Source of the DNA: Roseateles hydrophilus
Lineage (GTDB): Bacteria; Pseudomonadota; Gammaproteobacteria; Burkholderiales; Burkholderiaceae_C
Length of the DNA stretch: 64,000 nucleotides
Assembly (NCBI RefSeq): GCF_026712245.1
Contig: NZ_JAPPUY010000002.1
Span: 62,001-126,000 of the forward strand
Direction of reading: 5' to 3'
Below, one piece after another: positions 49,215 to 57,388 of the stretch. The stretch's first letter is position 1; the number at the start of each line of letters is the position of its first letter. A program made the position numbers and the translations under genes. The notes beneath the pieces were generated by a model. It did no database searches. It worked only from the letters and a program-made list of their open reading frames with translations, and was not told the origin of the DNA.

Positions 49215-50129
49215 TCAGCCCAGCAGGTGCGCCCGCACGCGGGCCGCGGTGTCCTCGGGGTGCTCTTGCATGAAGCAATGCCCGCCGGCCGTGACCTGCA
49301 CATGCACGTGCGGCGCGTTGTGCGCGTGGGCTCGCGCGCAGCCCGTCTTCACGAAGGGCATGGTGGTGTCGCCGTGCAGCAGCAGCGTGGGCACGGCGAT
49401 GCGGCGCAGCCGGCTCCACAGCCGCTCGGGCATGGTGCTGAAGATGGTGGACTCCAGCGCGGGTGAGCACTTCAGCTGAACCTGGCCGGTCGGGCCGTCG
49501 GGGCTGTCGCGCAGCGCGTGGGCGACGAAGGCATCCAGCGCCGGCTCGGTCCAGCCGCGGTAGGTGCCGCGCCCGCGCAGGGCCTGGCGGGCGTGCTCGC
49601 GGCTGGGCCAGCTGGGGCGGCGGCGCTTGGTGGCGCGGGCCAGCGGGTTCACCAGGCCGGTGCCGGTGCGGCCCATCAGCCGCGCGGCCAGCAGCATGGG
49701 CGGCGGGAACAGCACCGGGTCCAGCAGCGCTGCGCGGCTGAAGGGCTGGCCGGCCGTGCCCAGCAGCAGCGCCGTCTGCACGCCGCCAAAGCTGTGGCCC
49801 ACCGCCATCACCGGCACGTCGCCATAGGCTGCGCGGCCGGCCTGCAAGGCTTCCAGCGCGGCCTCGGCGCAGCGGTTCCAGCCCAGGAAGCGGGGCGTGG
49901 CTTCGCTGTCGCCGTGGCCGGGCGCGTCGCACAGCCAGAGGTCGAAGTCGCGCGCCAGCAGCTGCAGTAGCGGCTCGTAGACGCGGCCGCAGAAGCCGTT
50001 GCCGTGCAGGAAGTGCAGCAGCGGCCGGCCCGTGGGCGCGGAGCGCCAGCCGTGCAAGGTGGTGCCCGTCACGGGCGAGGCGTGGGTCCAGGGCTGCAGC
50101 GTCAGCGGCGGGGCCGTGCCGGCGCTCAT
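49215..50129 (-). CDS. alpha/beta hydrolase
   Basis: A 304-residue soluble hydrolase. The oxyanion HGN motif is in LLHFLHGNGFCG, the nucleophile elbow is GHSFGG, and the catalytic His lies near VTAGGHCFMQEHP. No signal peptide is seen. Its ATG overlaps the stop of the Anbu protease gene by 4 bases, so it is translated in step with it. It converges on nadC with a 1-base gap. The substrate is unknown; esterase or lipase-like activity is a guess. Confidence 0.88.
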   Translation of the reverse strand: MSAGTAPPLTLQPWTHASPVTGTTLHGWRSAPTGRPLLHFLHGNGFCGRVYEPLLQLLARDFDLWLCDAPGHGDSEATPRFLGWNRCAEAALEALQAGRAAYGDVPVMAVGHSFGGVQTALLLGTAGQPFSRAALLDPVLFPPPMLLAARLMGRTGTGLVNPLARATKRRRPSWPSREHARQALRGRGTYRGWTEPALDAFVAHALRDSPDGPTGQVQLKCSPALESTIFSTMPERLWSRLRRIAVPTLLLHGDTTMPFVKTGCARAHAHNAPHVHVQVTAGGHCFMQEHPEDTAARVRAHLLG

Positions 50130-50869
50130 GTCGAGAACCACGGCTCGTTGGGCAGCTCGTCGAAGACCTTGCGCAGGCCGGCGCTCCAGCCGCTGCGCAG
50201 CGACAGGAAGTAGGGGTCGTCGCGCTCGATGCGGTGCGGCGGCTGCATGGCCTGCTCGAAGCGGTTGGCGCGCAGCATCAGCATGTCGATGGGCAGGCCC
50301 ACGGACAGGTTGGACTGGATGGTGGAGTCAAAGCTCACCAGCGTGCACTTGGCCGCCTCTTCCAGCGCCGTGGTCTCGTAGCGGATGACGCGGTCGATGA
50401 TGGGCTTGCCGTACTTGCTCTCGCCGATCTGGAAGTAGGGCGTGTCTTCCGTGGCCTCGATGAAATTGCCCTGCGGATAGACGTGGAACAGCCGCGGGCC
50501 TTCGCCCTGGATCTGGCCGCCGATCAGGAAATTGGCGCCGAAGTCCACGCCCTGGCCCTGCGCGCCGCCCGGCGTGTCGCGCGACACCACCTCCTTGAGC
50601 GTGCGGCCCAGCAGCACGGCGGCGTCGTACAGGCTGGGCACGTTCAGCAGGTGCTCACCCTCGCCCTGCAGGCGCTGGTTCAGCAGCGACATGACGGACT
50701 GCGTGGTGGCCAGGTTGCCGGCGGTCAGGATGACGATCTCGCGCTGGTGCGGGATCTGGAACTGGTACATCTTGCGGAAGCTGGCGATGTGGTCCACGCC
50801 CGCATTCGTGCGGGTGTCGGACGCAAACAGCAGGCCTGCGCGCAGGCGCATCGCGACGCAGTAAGTCAT
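50126..50869 (-). CDS. anbu: Anbu-type proteasome-like peptidase
   Basis: A 247-residue Ntn-hydrolase related to HslV and proteasome beta subunits. Removal of Met exposes the nucleophile Thr (MTYCVAMRL), and later residues include SDTRTNAG and KMYQF. Anbu proteins form open ring or helical assemblies. The family usually lies with an alpha-E protein, an ATP-grasp protein and a transglutaminase-like gene; none is in this window. Here it is coupled to an alpha/beta hydrolase. No ATPase partner is visible. Confidence 0.88.
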   Translation of the reverse strand: MTYCVAMRLRAGLLFASDTRTNAGVDHIASFRKMYQFQIPHQREIVILTAGNLATTQSVMSLLNQRLQGEGEHLLNVPSLYDAAVLLGRTLKEVVSRDTPGGAQGQGVDFGANFLIGGQIQGEGPRLFHVYPQGNFIEATEDTPYFQIGESKYGKPIIDRVIRYETTALEEAAKCTLVSFDSTIQSNLSVGLPIDMLMLRANRFEQAMQPPHRIERDDPYFLSLRSGWSAGLRKVFDELPNEPWFST

Positions 50870-50905
50870 GGCGGGGGTCCTTGCGGAGGTGATCTGCCGC
50901 GCATG

Positions 50906-52162
50906 TTACGGGCCGAGGTCCAGTTCGACGCCGAAGCCCGGGCCGCCAGCCAGCAGCCGCAGGCGGCCGCCGTGGGCGCGCGCCACGATGTCGGCCAGCA
51001 TCAGGCCCAGGCCCATGTGGCCGTCGTACTGCTCGGCCTGCAGCGCGGCCTGCAGCTCCGCAACGCGCTCGGGCGTGCAGCCGCTGCCGTCGTCCCGCAG
51101 CTGCAGCCGGTTGTGCCCGACCGGCGCCACCTGCAGCCGCCGGGCGCCATGGCGCAGCGAGTTGTCCACCAGGTTGATCAGTGCCGCGGCCAGCAGGTCG
51201 GCATCGGCCTGCACGGTGGCGGCGGCTGGCGCGTCGATGTGCAGGCCGTCCAGCGGCAGCCGCTCCAACAGGCCGGCCACGTCCACCGGCTGGCGCTGCA
51301 GGTCCACGCCGCTGCGGAACAGCGTCAGCAGCGCCGTCACGACGCGGCTGAGCCGGCCGGCCGCCTGGCGCATGCGGGCCAGCCGCAGGTGCAGCGGTGG
51401 CGGCGCCTCGCGCAGCGCGACGGCCAGCTGCGCGTCCAGCCCGGCCAGCGGCGTGCGCAGCGCGTGGGCGGCGTGCGCCGTGAACGCGCGCTCGTTGGCC
51501 AGCCGGCGTTGCAGCCGCTGGCCCAGTTCGGCCAGCGCGTCGTGCATGGGGGCGATCTCGGCCCGCGTCGCGGCGGGCAGGGTGGCGGCCGGGGCCAGCG
51601 GGTCGTGGCCGCGCAGCGCGGTGGAGAAGTCGTGCAGCGGCCGCAGCTCGCGCCGCAGCCGCGCGCGCAGCAGCGCCAGCGCCAGCAGGCCCACGCCCAG
51701 CGCCGTGCCCGCGCTGGCCAGGCCCACGGCGGTCAGCGCCTCGCGGCGCTCCTGCGTCGTCTGCGCCACGTAGAGCGTGGCTGCGCCCAGGGGCCGGCCG
51801 TAGGTTTGCCAGCGGTCCTGGGCCTCCGCAAAGCCGTGCTGCGGCACGGCATGGAAGGGCTGGGCCGGTGCGCGCGCCGAGCGGGCCTGCAACCGCCCGT
51901 CGCCGCCCACCAGCTGCCACGAGAAATGGCTGTCCGGCGCCGCGCCGCTCACCACCACCGCGGCAGCCCCGCTGGGCGGTGGCGCCACCTGCAGCGCCTG
52001 GGCCATTGCGTCGGCGGCGTCCTGCAGCGTCTCGTCCATCAGCTCGTCCACCTCGGCGCGCACGGCCAGCCACACCAGGCCCGCGCCCGCGAGCGCCCAC
52101 AGCAGCGTCAGCCCCAGCACGAAGCGGGACAGCCGGCCCTGGATGGACGGCAGCGCCGTCAT
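50906..52162 (-). CDS. sensor histidine kinase, PmrB/QseC-like
   Basis: A 418-residue inner-membrane kinase. Membrane segments at about residues 12-33 and 145-167 flank a periplasmic sensor of about 110 residues. The H-box reads HAAHALRTPLAGLDAQLA; N- and G-box text includes INLVDNSLRHG and GHMGLGLMLADIVA. The first ATG overlaps the response regulator stop in ATGA. The link to lipid A modification is inferred from the two genes across the divergent promoter. Confidence 0.9.
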   Translation of the reverse strand: MTALPSIQGRLSRFVLGLTLLWALAGAGLVWLAVRAEVDELMDETLQDAADAMAQALQVAPPPSGAAAVVVSGAAPDSHFSWQLVGGDGRLQARSARAPAQPFHAVPQHGFAEAQDRWQTYGRPLGAATLYVAQTTQERREALTAVGLASAGTALGVGLLALALLRARLRRELRPLHDFSTALRGHDPLAPAATLPAATRAEIAPMHDALAELGQRLQRRLANERAFTAHAAHALRTPLAGLDAQLAVALREAPPPLHLRLARMRQAAGRLSRVVTALLTLFRSGVDLQRQPVDVAGLLERLPLDGLHIDAPAAATVQADADLLAAALINLVDNSLRHGARRLQVAPVGHNRLQLRDDGSGCTPERVAELQAALQAEQYDGHMGLGLMLADIVARAHGGRLRLLAGGPGFGVELDLGP

Positions 52163-52818
52163 GGCGCCGGCACCAGGCGGTAGCCCAGGCCGCGCCGGGT
52201 CTCGATGAGTTCGCGCCCGAGCTTGCGGCGCAGGCTGGACACATGCACCTCCAGCGCGTTGCTGGCGACCTCGGCGTCGCCGCCCAGCACGATGAGCTCC
52301 AGCTCGCGCTTGTCGACGATGCGGCCGCTGCGCTGCACCAGTGCTTCCAGCAGCGCCCATTCGCGCGCGGTGAGCTCCACGTCCACGCCGTCGCGCCGCG
52401 CCAGCCGGGCGGCGAGGTCGATCTCCACCGGGCCCAGCGCCAGCGTGGCGCTGGCCGCACCGGCGCGCCGCCGCGCGATGACGCGCAGCCGGGCCAGCAA
52501 CTCCTCGGGCTCGAAGGGCTTGACGAGGTAGTCGTCCGCGCCGCTGTCCAGCCCTTCGATGCGGTCGCTCAGCAGGTCCCGCGCGGTCAGCACCACGACC
52601 GGCGTGGTGTTGCCCTGGCGGCGCAGTGCCCGCACCCAGGCGATGCCCGAGCCATCGGGCAGCTGCCAGTCCACCAGCAGCGCGTCGTAGGGGTCGGCCG
52701 CCAGCGCGCGGGCCGCGCCCAGCGTGCTCGCCCAGTCCACCGCGTGGCCCTCCGCCGCGAGGAAGTCTCGCAAGCCCTCGCCCAGCACGTCATCGTCTTC
52801 CAGCAGCAGCAGGCGCAT
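52159..52818 (-). CDS. OmpR-family response regulator, PmrA/QseB-like
   Basis: A DNA-binding regulator of about 219 residues. The receiver domain starts RLLLLEDDDVLGEGL, with acceptor Asp in LLVDWQLPDG and Lys in DDYLVKPFEP; the winged-helix domain has ELTAREWALLEALVQRSG and NALEVHVSSLRRKLG. An in-frame ATG six codons upstream (52836) is also possible. It is cotranscribed with the kinase gene and faces the PAP2 and EptA genes across a short gap that holds a direct repeat typical of PmrA binding. Confidence 0.91.
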   Translation of the reverse strand: MRLLLLEDDDVLGEGLRDFLAAEGHAVDWASTLGAARALAADPYDALLVDWQLPDGSGIAWVRALRRQGNTTPVVVLTARDLLSDRIEGLDSGADDYLVKPFEPEELLARLRVIARRRAGAASATLALGPVEIDLAARLARRDGVDVELTAREWALLEALVQRSGRIVDKRELELIVLGGDAEVASNALEVHVSSLRRKLGRELIETRRGLGYRLVPAP

Positions 52819-52879
52819 CGTGGTCGGGTCGGGCATCAACAGGTCAGGGCTGCGAACGCTAGCACGCGGGGCGTGACGG

Positions 52880-52896
52880 CTTCAGCCTGTCTTCAG
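52880..52896. promoter_or_regulatory. PmrA-box-like direct repeat
   Basis: CTTCAG-N5-CTTCAG is a perfect direct repeat with 11-base periodicity in the divergent gap between the response regulator and the PAP2 gene. Its layout equals the PmrA box (YTTAAK-N5-YTTAAK), one base different in each half. It lies 25 bases upstream of the PAP2 ATG. Confidence 0.55.
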
Positions 52897-52920
52897 GTGG
52901 CGTGGGCTCAATGCGGGGCC

Positions 52921-53628
52921 ATGTCGTTGTCAGCCCCGCCCCTGTGTCCGCTGTCGCTGCCGGCCGGCGCGCAAACGGCCCTGCCCGCCGGGCGTGTTGA
53001 ACGGTGGGCCACGCTGCTGTCGCTGGGCCTGCTGCTGGCCTGGGACGCGTCGGGGCTGGACCTCGCCGCCGTGCGCGCCTGGGGCGGCGCGGGCGGCTTC
53101 GCGCTGCGCGAGCACTGGTTCACCAGCGGCGTGCTGCACCAGGGCGGCCGGGCGCTGGCCTGGCTGATGGCGGGCGTGCTGCTGCTCAACGTGGTGCGGC
53201 CGCTGCTGCCTGCGCAAACCCGCCGCGAGCGCGTCTGGTGGCTGGGCATGACGCTGCTGTGCGTGCTGCTGATTCCGCTGCTCAAGCGCGCCAGCACCAC
53301 CAGCTGTCCGTGGGACCTGGCCGAGTTCGGCGGCCTGGCCCAGTACGTGTCGCACTGGCAGCCCGGCGTGCTGGACGGCGGCGCCGGCCACTGCTTTCCA
53401 TCGGGCCACGCCAGTGCGGCCTTTGCGTTCTTCAGCGGCTACTTCGCGCTGCGGCGCGCCTACCCGCGCGCGGCCATCGCGTGGGTGTGGGCGGTGCTGC
53501 TGGTAGGCGCCGTGTTCGGCTGGGGGCAGATGGTGCGCGGCGCGCATTACCCCAGCCACACGCTGTGGACGGCCTGGATCTGCTGGGCCGTCACGCTGGC
53601 CGGCAGCCGGCTGCTGAAGCAATCCTGA
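52921..53628 (+). CDS. PAP2-family membrane phosphatase (lipid A phosphatase-like)
   Basis: A 235-residue protein with about five membrane segments. The PAP2 phosphatase motifs are present: LKRASTTSCPWD (modified first motif), FPSGHASAAF with the catalytic His, and RGAHYPSHTL. It may remove phosphate from lipid A or undecaprenyl or lipid pyrophosphates. It is followed 44 bases later by a lipid A-type phosphoethanolamine transferase, which supports a role at lipid A. Confidence 0.86.
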   Translation: MSLSAPPLCPLSLPAGAQTALPAGRVERWATLLSLGLLLAWDASGLDLAAVRAWGGAGGFALREHWFTSGVLHQGGRALAWLMAGVLLLNVVRPLLPAQTRRERVWWLGMTLLCVLLIPLLKRASTTSCPWDLAEFGGLAQYVSHWQPGVLDGGAGHCFPSGHASAAFAFFSGYFALRRAYPRAAIAWVWAVLLVGAVFGWGQMVRGAHYPSHTLWTAWICWAVTLAGSRLLKQS

Positions 53629-53672
53629 CCCCGGGCGGGCCCCGCCCGCCGCCCTTGACCCCCAAGCTCCCC

Positions 53673-55352
53673 GTGACCCTCCCCCTCAAGCGCTTGCTGG
53701 CCTGGTGCCGGCCCGATGTCTCTCGCCCGCTCACCCAGGCCTGGCTGGCCGCGCTGTGGATGGGCCTGCTGGCCAACTGGCCGCTGTGGCGCCAGCTGCA
53801 GGCGCTGCCCGAGGTGGCGGGGCTGCGCGGCCTGGGCTTCGGGCTGGCGATGGCGGGCATCGTCACGGCCGCCACCGGCGCGCTGCTGAGCCTGCTGGCC
53901 TGGCCGCGCGTGGGGCGGCCGCTGCTGGCGCTGCTGCTGCTGGCTGCGGCGGCGCTGGCGCACTTCATCGGCAGCTACGGCATCGTGTTCGACCCCAGCA
54001 TGGTGGTGAACATGGCGCAGACCGATGCCCACGAAACCCGCGACTTGCTCAGCGGGCGCCTGCTGCTGAGCCTGGCGCTGCTGGGCGCGTTGCCGGCCTG
54101 GTGGCTGCTGCGCCGGCCCGCGGCCCCGGTGCAGCGGCTGGGCGCCCGGCTGGGTGGCAATGCCGCCGGCTTCGTGCTGGGGCTGCTGGCCGCGGCGCTG
54201 TTGGCCGTGGCCGTGTTCGCCGACCTGTCGTCCACCATGCGCAACCACAAGCGGCTGCGCTACATGATCACGCCGCTCAACGCCGTGTACTCGCTGGGCG
54301 CGGCCGCCTCGCGCGGCGGCGTGGTCCCGGCCGGGCCGCCGGCCGTCATCGGCGCCGACGCCCGGTTGCTGCCGCGGCCGCCGGGCAGCCGGCCGCCGCT
54401 GCTGCTCATCGTCGTCGGCGAAACGGCGCGCAGCATGAACTTCAGCCTCAACGGCTATGCGCGGCCCACCAACCCCGAGCTGGCCGCGCTGCCGGTGCTG
54501 AGCCTGCGCGACGTCACGTCCTGCGGCACGGCCACGGCAGCTTCGCTGCCCTGCATGTTCTCGCCGCTGGGCCGCGAGGCCTTCCTCGCGCTCAAGCAGC
54601 CGCAGGAGAACCTGCTGGACGTGCTGCAGCGTGCCGGCCTGGCCGTGCTGTGGCTGGACAACCAGAGCGGCTGCAAGGGCCTGTGTGACCGCGTGCCCCA
54701 CAGCCCCACCACCGAGCTGCCCCGCGGCGCCGCGCCCTTGCCCGCCGGCCTGTGCGATGGCGACGAATGCCTGGACGACGCGTTGCTGCACGGCCTGGAC
54801 GCGCGCCTCGCCGCGCTGGACGCCGAGCGCGCCAGCCGCGGCGTGGTGCTGGTGATGCACCAGATGGGCAGCCACGGCCCGGCCTACTTCAAGCGCTCGG
54901 CGCCTGACCAGAAGCTCTTCCAGCCCGAGTGCCGCAGCAACGCGCTGCAGCAGTGCCCGCGCGAGCAGGTCGTCAACGCCTACGACAACAGCCTGGTCGC
55001 CACCGACCGGCTGCTGGCGCGCAGCATCGCCTGGCTGCAGGCGCAGCAGCAGCGCTTCGACACCGGGTTGCTGTACGCGTCGGACCACGGCGAATCGCTG
55101 GGCGAGGGCGGGCTCTACCTGCACGGCATGCCCTATGCCTTCGCCCCGCGCGAGCAAACCCACGTGCCCATGATCCTGTGGATGCCCGCAGGCGGCGCGC
55201 TCGCGGCCTCGCTCAAGCCCGGCTGCCTGCCCGCGCTGCGTGACCGGCCGGTCTCGCACGACCACTTCTTCCACACCGCGTTGGGCTGGGTGGGCGTGCA
55301 GGCCAACGTCTACCGGCCCGACTGGGACCTGCTGGCCGGCTGCCGGCGCTGA
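53673..55352 (+). CDS. eptA: lipid A phosphoethanolamine transferase
   Basis: A 559-residue inner-membrane enzyme that likely adds phosphoethanolamine to lipid A and lowers binding of cationic peptides. Five membrane segments lie in the first 190 residues or so. The periplasmic domain has IVVGETARSMNFSLNGY, the nucleophile loop SCGTATAASLPCMFS typical of EptA/MCR, HQMGSHGPAYFKR and YASDHGESLGEGG. Paired cysteines suit the disulfides of EptA. No ATG fits the N-terminus; GTG at 53673 or TTG at 53655 is the likely start. It is downstream of PAP2 and across from the PmrAB-like pair. Confidence 0.92.
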   Translation: MTLPLKRLLAWCRPDVSRPLTQAWLAALWMGLLANWPLWRQLQALPEVAGLRGLGFGLAMAGIVTAATGALLSLLAWPRVGRPLLALLLLAAAALAHFIGSYGIVFDPSMVVNMAQTDAHETRDLLSGRLLLSLALLGALPAWWLLRRPAAPVQRLGARLGGNAAGFVLGLLAAALLAVAVFADLSSTMRNHKRLRYMITPLNAVYSLGAAASRGGVVPAGPPAVIGADARLLPRPPGSRPPLLLIVVGETARSMNFSLNGYARPTNPELAALPVLSLRDVTSCGTATAASLPCMFSPLGREAFLALKQPQENLLDVLQRAGLAVLWLDNQSGCKGLCDRVPHSPTTELPRGAAPLPAGLCDGDECLDDALLHGLDARLAALDAERASRGVVLVMHQMGSHGPAYFKRSAPDQKLFQPECRSNALQQCPREQVVNAYDNSLVATDRLLARSIAWLQAQQQRFDTGLLYASDHGESLGEGGLYLHGMPYAFAPREQTHVPMILWMPAGGALAASLKPGCLPALRDRPVSHDHFFHTALGWVGVQANVYRPDWDLLAGCRR

Positions 55353-55420
55353 GCGGCCCCCGGTGAGAATGCGCCCCGCTGTGGCCCGGGGCCGCAGGGG
55401 AGCCACACAGCGGGAGCGTC

Positions 55421-55483
55421 ATGAACCACCGAGCCCTGTCGGCCTGCATCTGGCGGGTGGCCGACCTGCTGCGCGGCGACGAC
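55421..55483 (+). pseudogene. N-terminal remnant of a type I methyltransferase (hsdM)
   Basis: From an ATG with GGGAG in front, the first 21 codons read NHRALSACIWRVADLLRGDD, matching the conserved start of HsdM proteins of the LSAFIWSVADLLRGDYKQ type. The homology stops abruptly; the remaining open frame has no similarity. It is therefore a truncated fragment, not a working gene. Confidence 0.7.
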
Positions 55484-55704
55484 AGGCGGCGCGGCTGCAG
55501 CCGGGTCAGACGTGTGGGGGCGGGGCGTCATTCGCCGCAGCGCTTTGAACTCACGATCCAGGGCGCATTGCGTCCATTGAAGCTTCCAACGCAACGCACA
55601 CAACGCAGTAAGCCAGTCCTCGAAGGTTTGGCGTTGGAATCAAGAACACGGCATCGCAGCCGGACCGCTCAGCCACGCGGGTCACTCGAGTTCGGCCAAC
55701 GCCT
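55484..55704. other. non-coding spacer between the two hsdM remnants
   Basis: No credible gene is seen here. GC content is lower than around it in the part near 55570-55650. It looks like deletion debris of a former restriction-modification locus. Confidence 0.5.
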
Positions 55705-56125
55705 TCACACAGCTAACTGCGCGCGGGCGTAGCGCTTGGCGAGGACGCCTGAGAGCTTGGGGTTCTCGGCCTCGATCAGGCCCAGGGCTTCGTCGATGAG
55801 CTTGTCGATCTCGGGCCGCTTGACCCGGCCACGTAGCGTTTACCAGCGGGCGTCTTCGGGTACCCAGAACACGTTGACGGCGGTGTAGCAGTCGCAGTCG
55901 TCGGCCTTGGCGGCCAGGTCTTCGGGGCTGGCTTCGCCGTAGAAGTATTCGTAGGCCGGGTCAGCCAGCCGTGCCACCACCGCGGCGCGCGGCGAAGGTG
56001 TCGGAGATGTACTTCAGGAAGATCAGGCCCAGCACCAGCTGCTCGTATTCGGCCGCGGCCATGTTGGCGCGCAGCTTGTCGGCCGTGCGCCAGAGTGTTT
56101 TCTTGATGTCGTCGAGGATGGATTC
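55705..56125 (-). pseudogene. decayed hsdM (type I methyltransferase) fragment
   Basis: The minus strand reads [18 protein letters not shown], then [15 protein letters not shown], the N-terminal signature of HsdM. A frameshift near 55983 follows. The reading continues in another frame as DPAYEYFYGEASPE, TAVNVFWVPEDARW, an in-frame TAA, then RPEIDKLIDEALGLIEAENP and KRYARAQLAV before a stop. These match successive HsdM segments up to just before the catalytic domain, so the start and most of the protein are gone. It is a clear pseudogene, about 140 codons. Confidence 0.88.
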
Positions 56126-56136
56126 AGGAGGCTAAT

Positions 56137-56910
56137 CTAGGGAGTTCCTTGCGGTGCGGCTGCAGGTGCGGTGGGCGCGTCCTTGGGCGCGGCAAGGGCA
56201 ACCGTCCAGTGGCCGCCATCCTCTTGCCTGAGATGGAGCAGATCGTAGGTCTTCAGCATGTTGAGCAGGCCGGAGTGCCCATGGGTCTGCGGGGAGAAGG
56301 CGGGGTCGGTGCGCCGCAGGTAGGAGCCTAGCGCGCTGACGGTGACATGGCCGTCCGGCGTGTCTGCTGCTAGCAGCCGCACGGCATTGATGACCGTCTT
56401 GGGCCGCTGCTTGGGTTTGGCCGGGGCGGGCGCCTTGGCTGCGGCGGTTTCGCTTGGCACGGCAGGCTCGGGCGGCGTCCATTGGAAGAACTGGTCGCTG
56501 GCGTTGCGCAGCGCATCCGGCGTCTTGGCCTCGCCGACGATGTGCACCGTGGCGCCGCGCTCGCGCAGCTTGCGGCAGAGGTAGGCGAAGTCTGAGTCGC
56601 TGGTGACCAGGCAGAAGGTGTCGGCGCGTTGGTCGAAGAGCGCCTCAACGGCGTCCAGCGCCAGCGCGATGTCGGCGGTGTTCTTGCCGGCGGCGTATTG
56701 GTATTGCAGGCAGGGCGTGAATGCCAGGCGCACCAGCGCTTCCTGCCACTTGTTGGCCAGCGTGGCGTGGTTGCCATAGCCCCGGCGCAGCACCACACGG
56801 CCGAACTGGGCGACCACACGCAGCGCGTACTCCAGGATCTCGGGCGTGGTGTTGTCGCAGTCCACCAGCACGGCGACGCGCGAGTCCGCGCCCGTCTCTG
56901 TTGATGCCAT
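56137..56910 (-). CDS. NYN-domain (LabA-like) protein with C-terminal OST-HTH
   Basis: A 257-residue protein. The N-terminal NYN/PIN-like domain (about 10-145) has VAVLVDCDNTTPEIL, GKNTADIALALDA and TSDSDFAYLCRKLRERG, keeping the acidic residues for metal-dependent RNA cleavage. A Pro/Ala linker leads to an OST-HTH/LOTUS-like domain (about 175-240), an RNA-binding module. The start has a strong GGGAGGA. It is probably an RNase or RNA-handling protein. It sits next to hsdM remnants and near AlpA in a variable region, so it may be accessory cargo with a defence role; that is inference. Confidence 0.85.
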   Translation of the reverse strand: MASTETGADSRVAVLVDCDNTTPEILEYALRVVAQFGRVVLRRGYGNHATLANKWQEALVRLAFTPCLQYQYAAGKNTADIALALDAVEALFDQRADTFCLVTSDSDFAYLCRKLRERGATVHIVGEAKTPDALRNASDQFFQWTPPEPAVPSETAAAKAPAPAKPKQRPKTVINAVRLLAADTPDGHVTVSALGSYLRRTDPAFSPQTHGHSGLLNMLKTYDLLHLRQEDGGHWTVALAAPKDAPTAPAAAPQGTP

Positions 56911-57127
56911 TGGCTTCCTCCCTGATTTTTGGGAGCGATGTTATGCGGGCAGCTGACGGGCCAAGTCAGCGCAGGCGGCAAGCATGGCCTGCGTGCGGTG
57001 CTGGCGCGATGAATTCGGTGGTCAGCATGCGGTGCGCGGGTTTCGGGGGGTGATTTGGCGTGGAACCCGCTGCTCGATGGTCAGCCGTAGATCCAAGAAT
57101 GGGCGCATCACTGGCCCCGAGGTGCTC
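56911..57127. other. divergent intergenic region between the NYN and AlpA-like genes
   Basis: A 217-base gap without a credible gene. It should hold the promoters of the two divergent genes. No palindromic operator was recognised. Confidence 0.5.
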
Positions 57128-57388
57128 ATGAACCGTCACGCCTTGTCATCCCAGCTGCCGACCGAGTTCCTTGGCGGCGATGTGCTGCTGACGGTGCGCC
57201 AGGTGATGGCGATCACGGGTTTGAGCCGCAGTTCGATCTATTCGTTCATGGCAGCGGGGGCGTTCCCGCTGAGCGCCATCGTGGGTGGGCGGTCCGTCAG
57301 GTGGAGCTTGCTTGAGGTTCGGTGCTGGATGGCTGAGCGATTCGCGCTGCGCGACAAGTCCGGCCGAGCTAGGGGCGCGATGCGCTGA
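57128..57388 (+). CDS. AlpA-family phage/island transcriptional regulator
   Basis: An 86-residue MerR-like winged-helix protein: LTVRQVMAITGLSRSSIYSF forms the helix-turn-helix, followed by FPLSAIVGGRSVRW and a C-terminal basic tail. AlpA proteins control integrase or excision genes of integrative elements. The start has GAGG 7 bases upstream. No integrase is found nearby, so it looks like a survivor of an island beside the tRNA-Arg gene. Confidence 0.85.
   Translation: MNRHALSSQLPTEFLGGDVLLTVRQVMAITGLSRSSIYSFMAAGAFPLSAIVGGRSVRWSLLEVRCWMAERFALRDKSGRARGAMR

Noticed and set aside
55421-56125. Active type I restriction-modification system
   Set aside because: No hsdR or hsdS, only truncated and frameshifted hsdM pieces.
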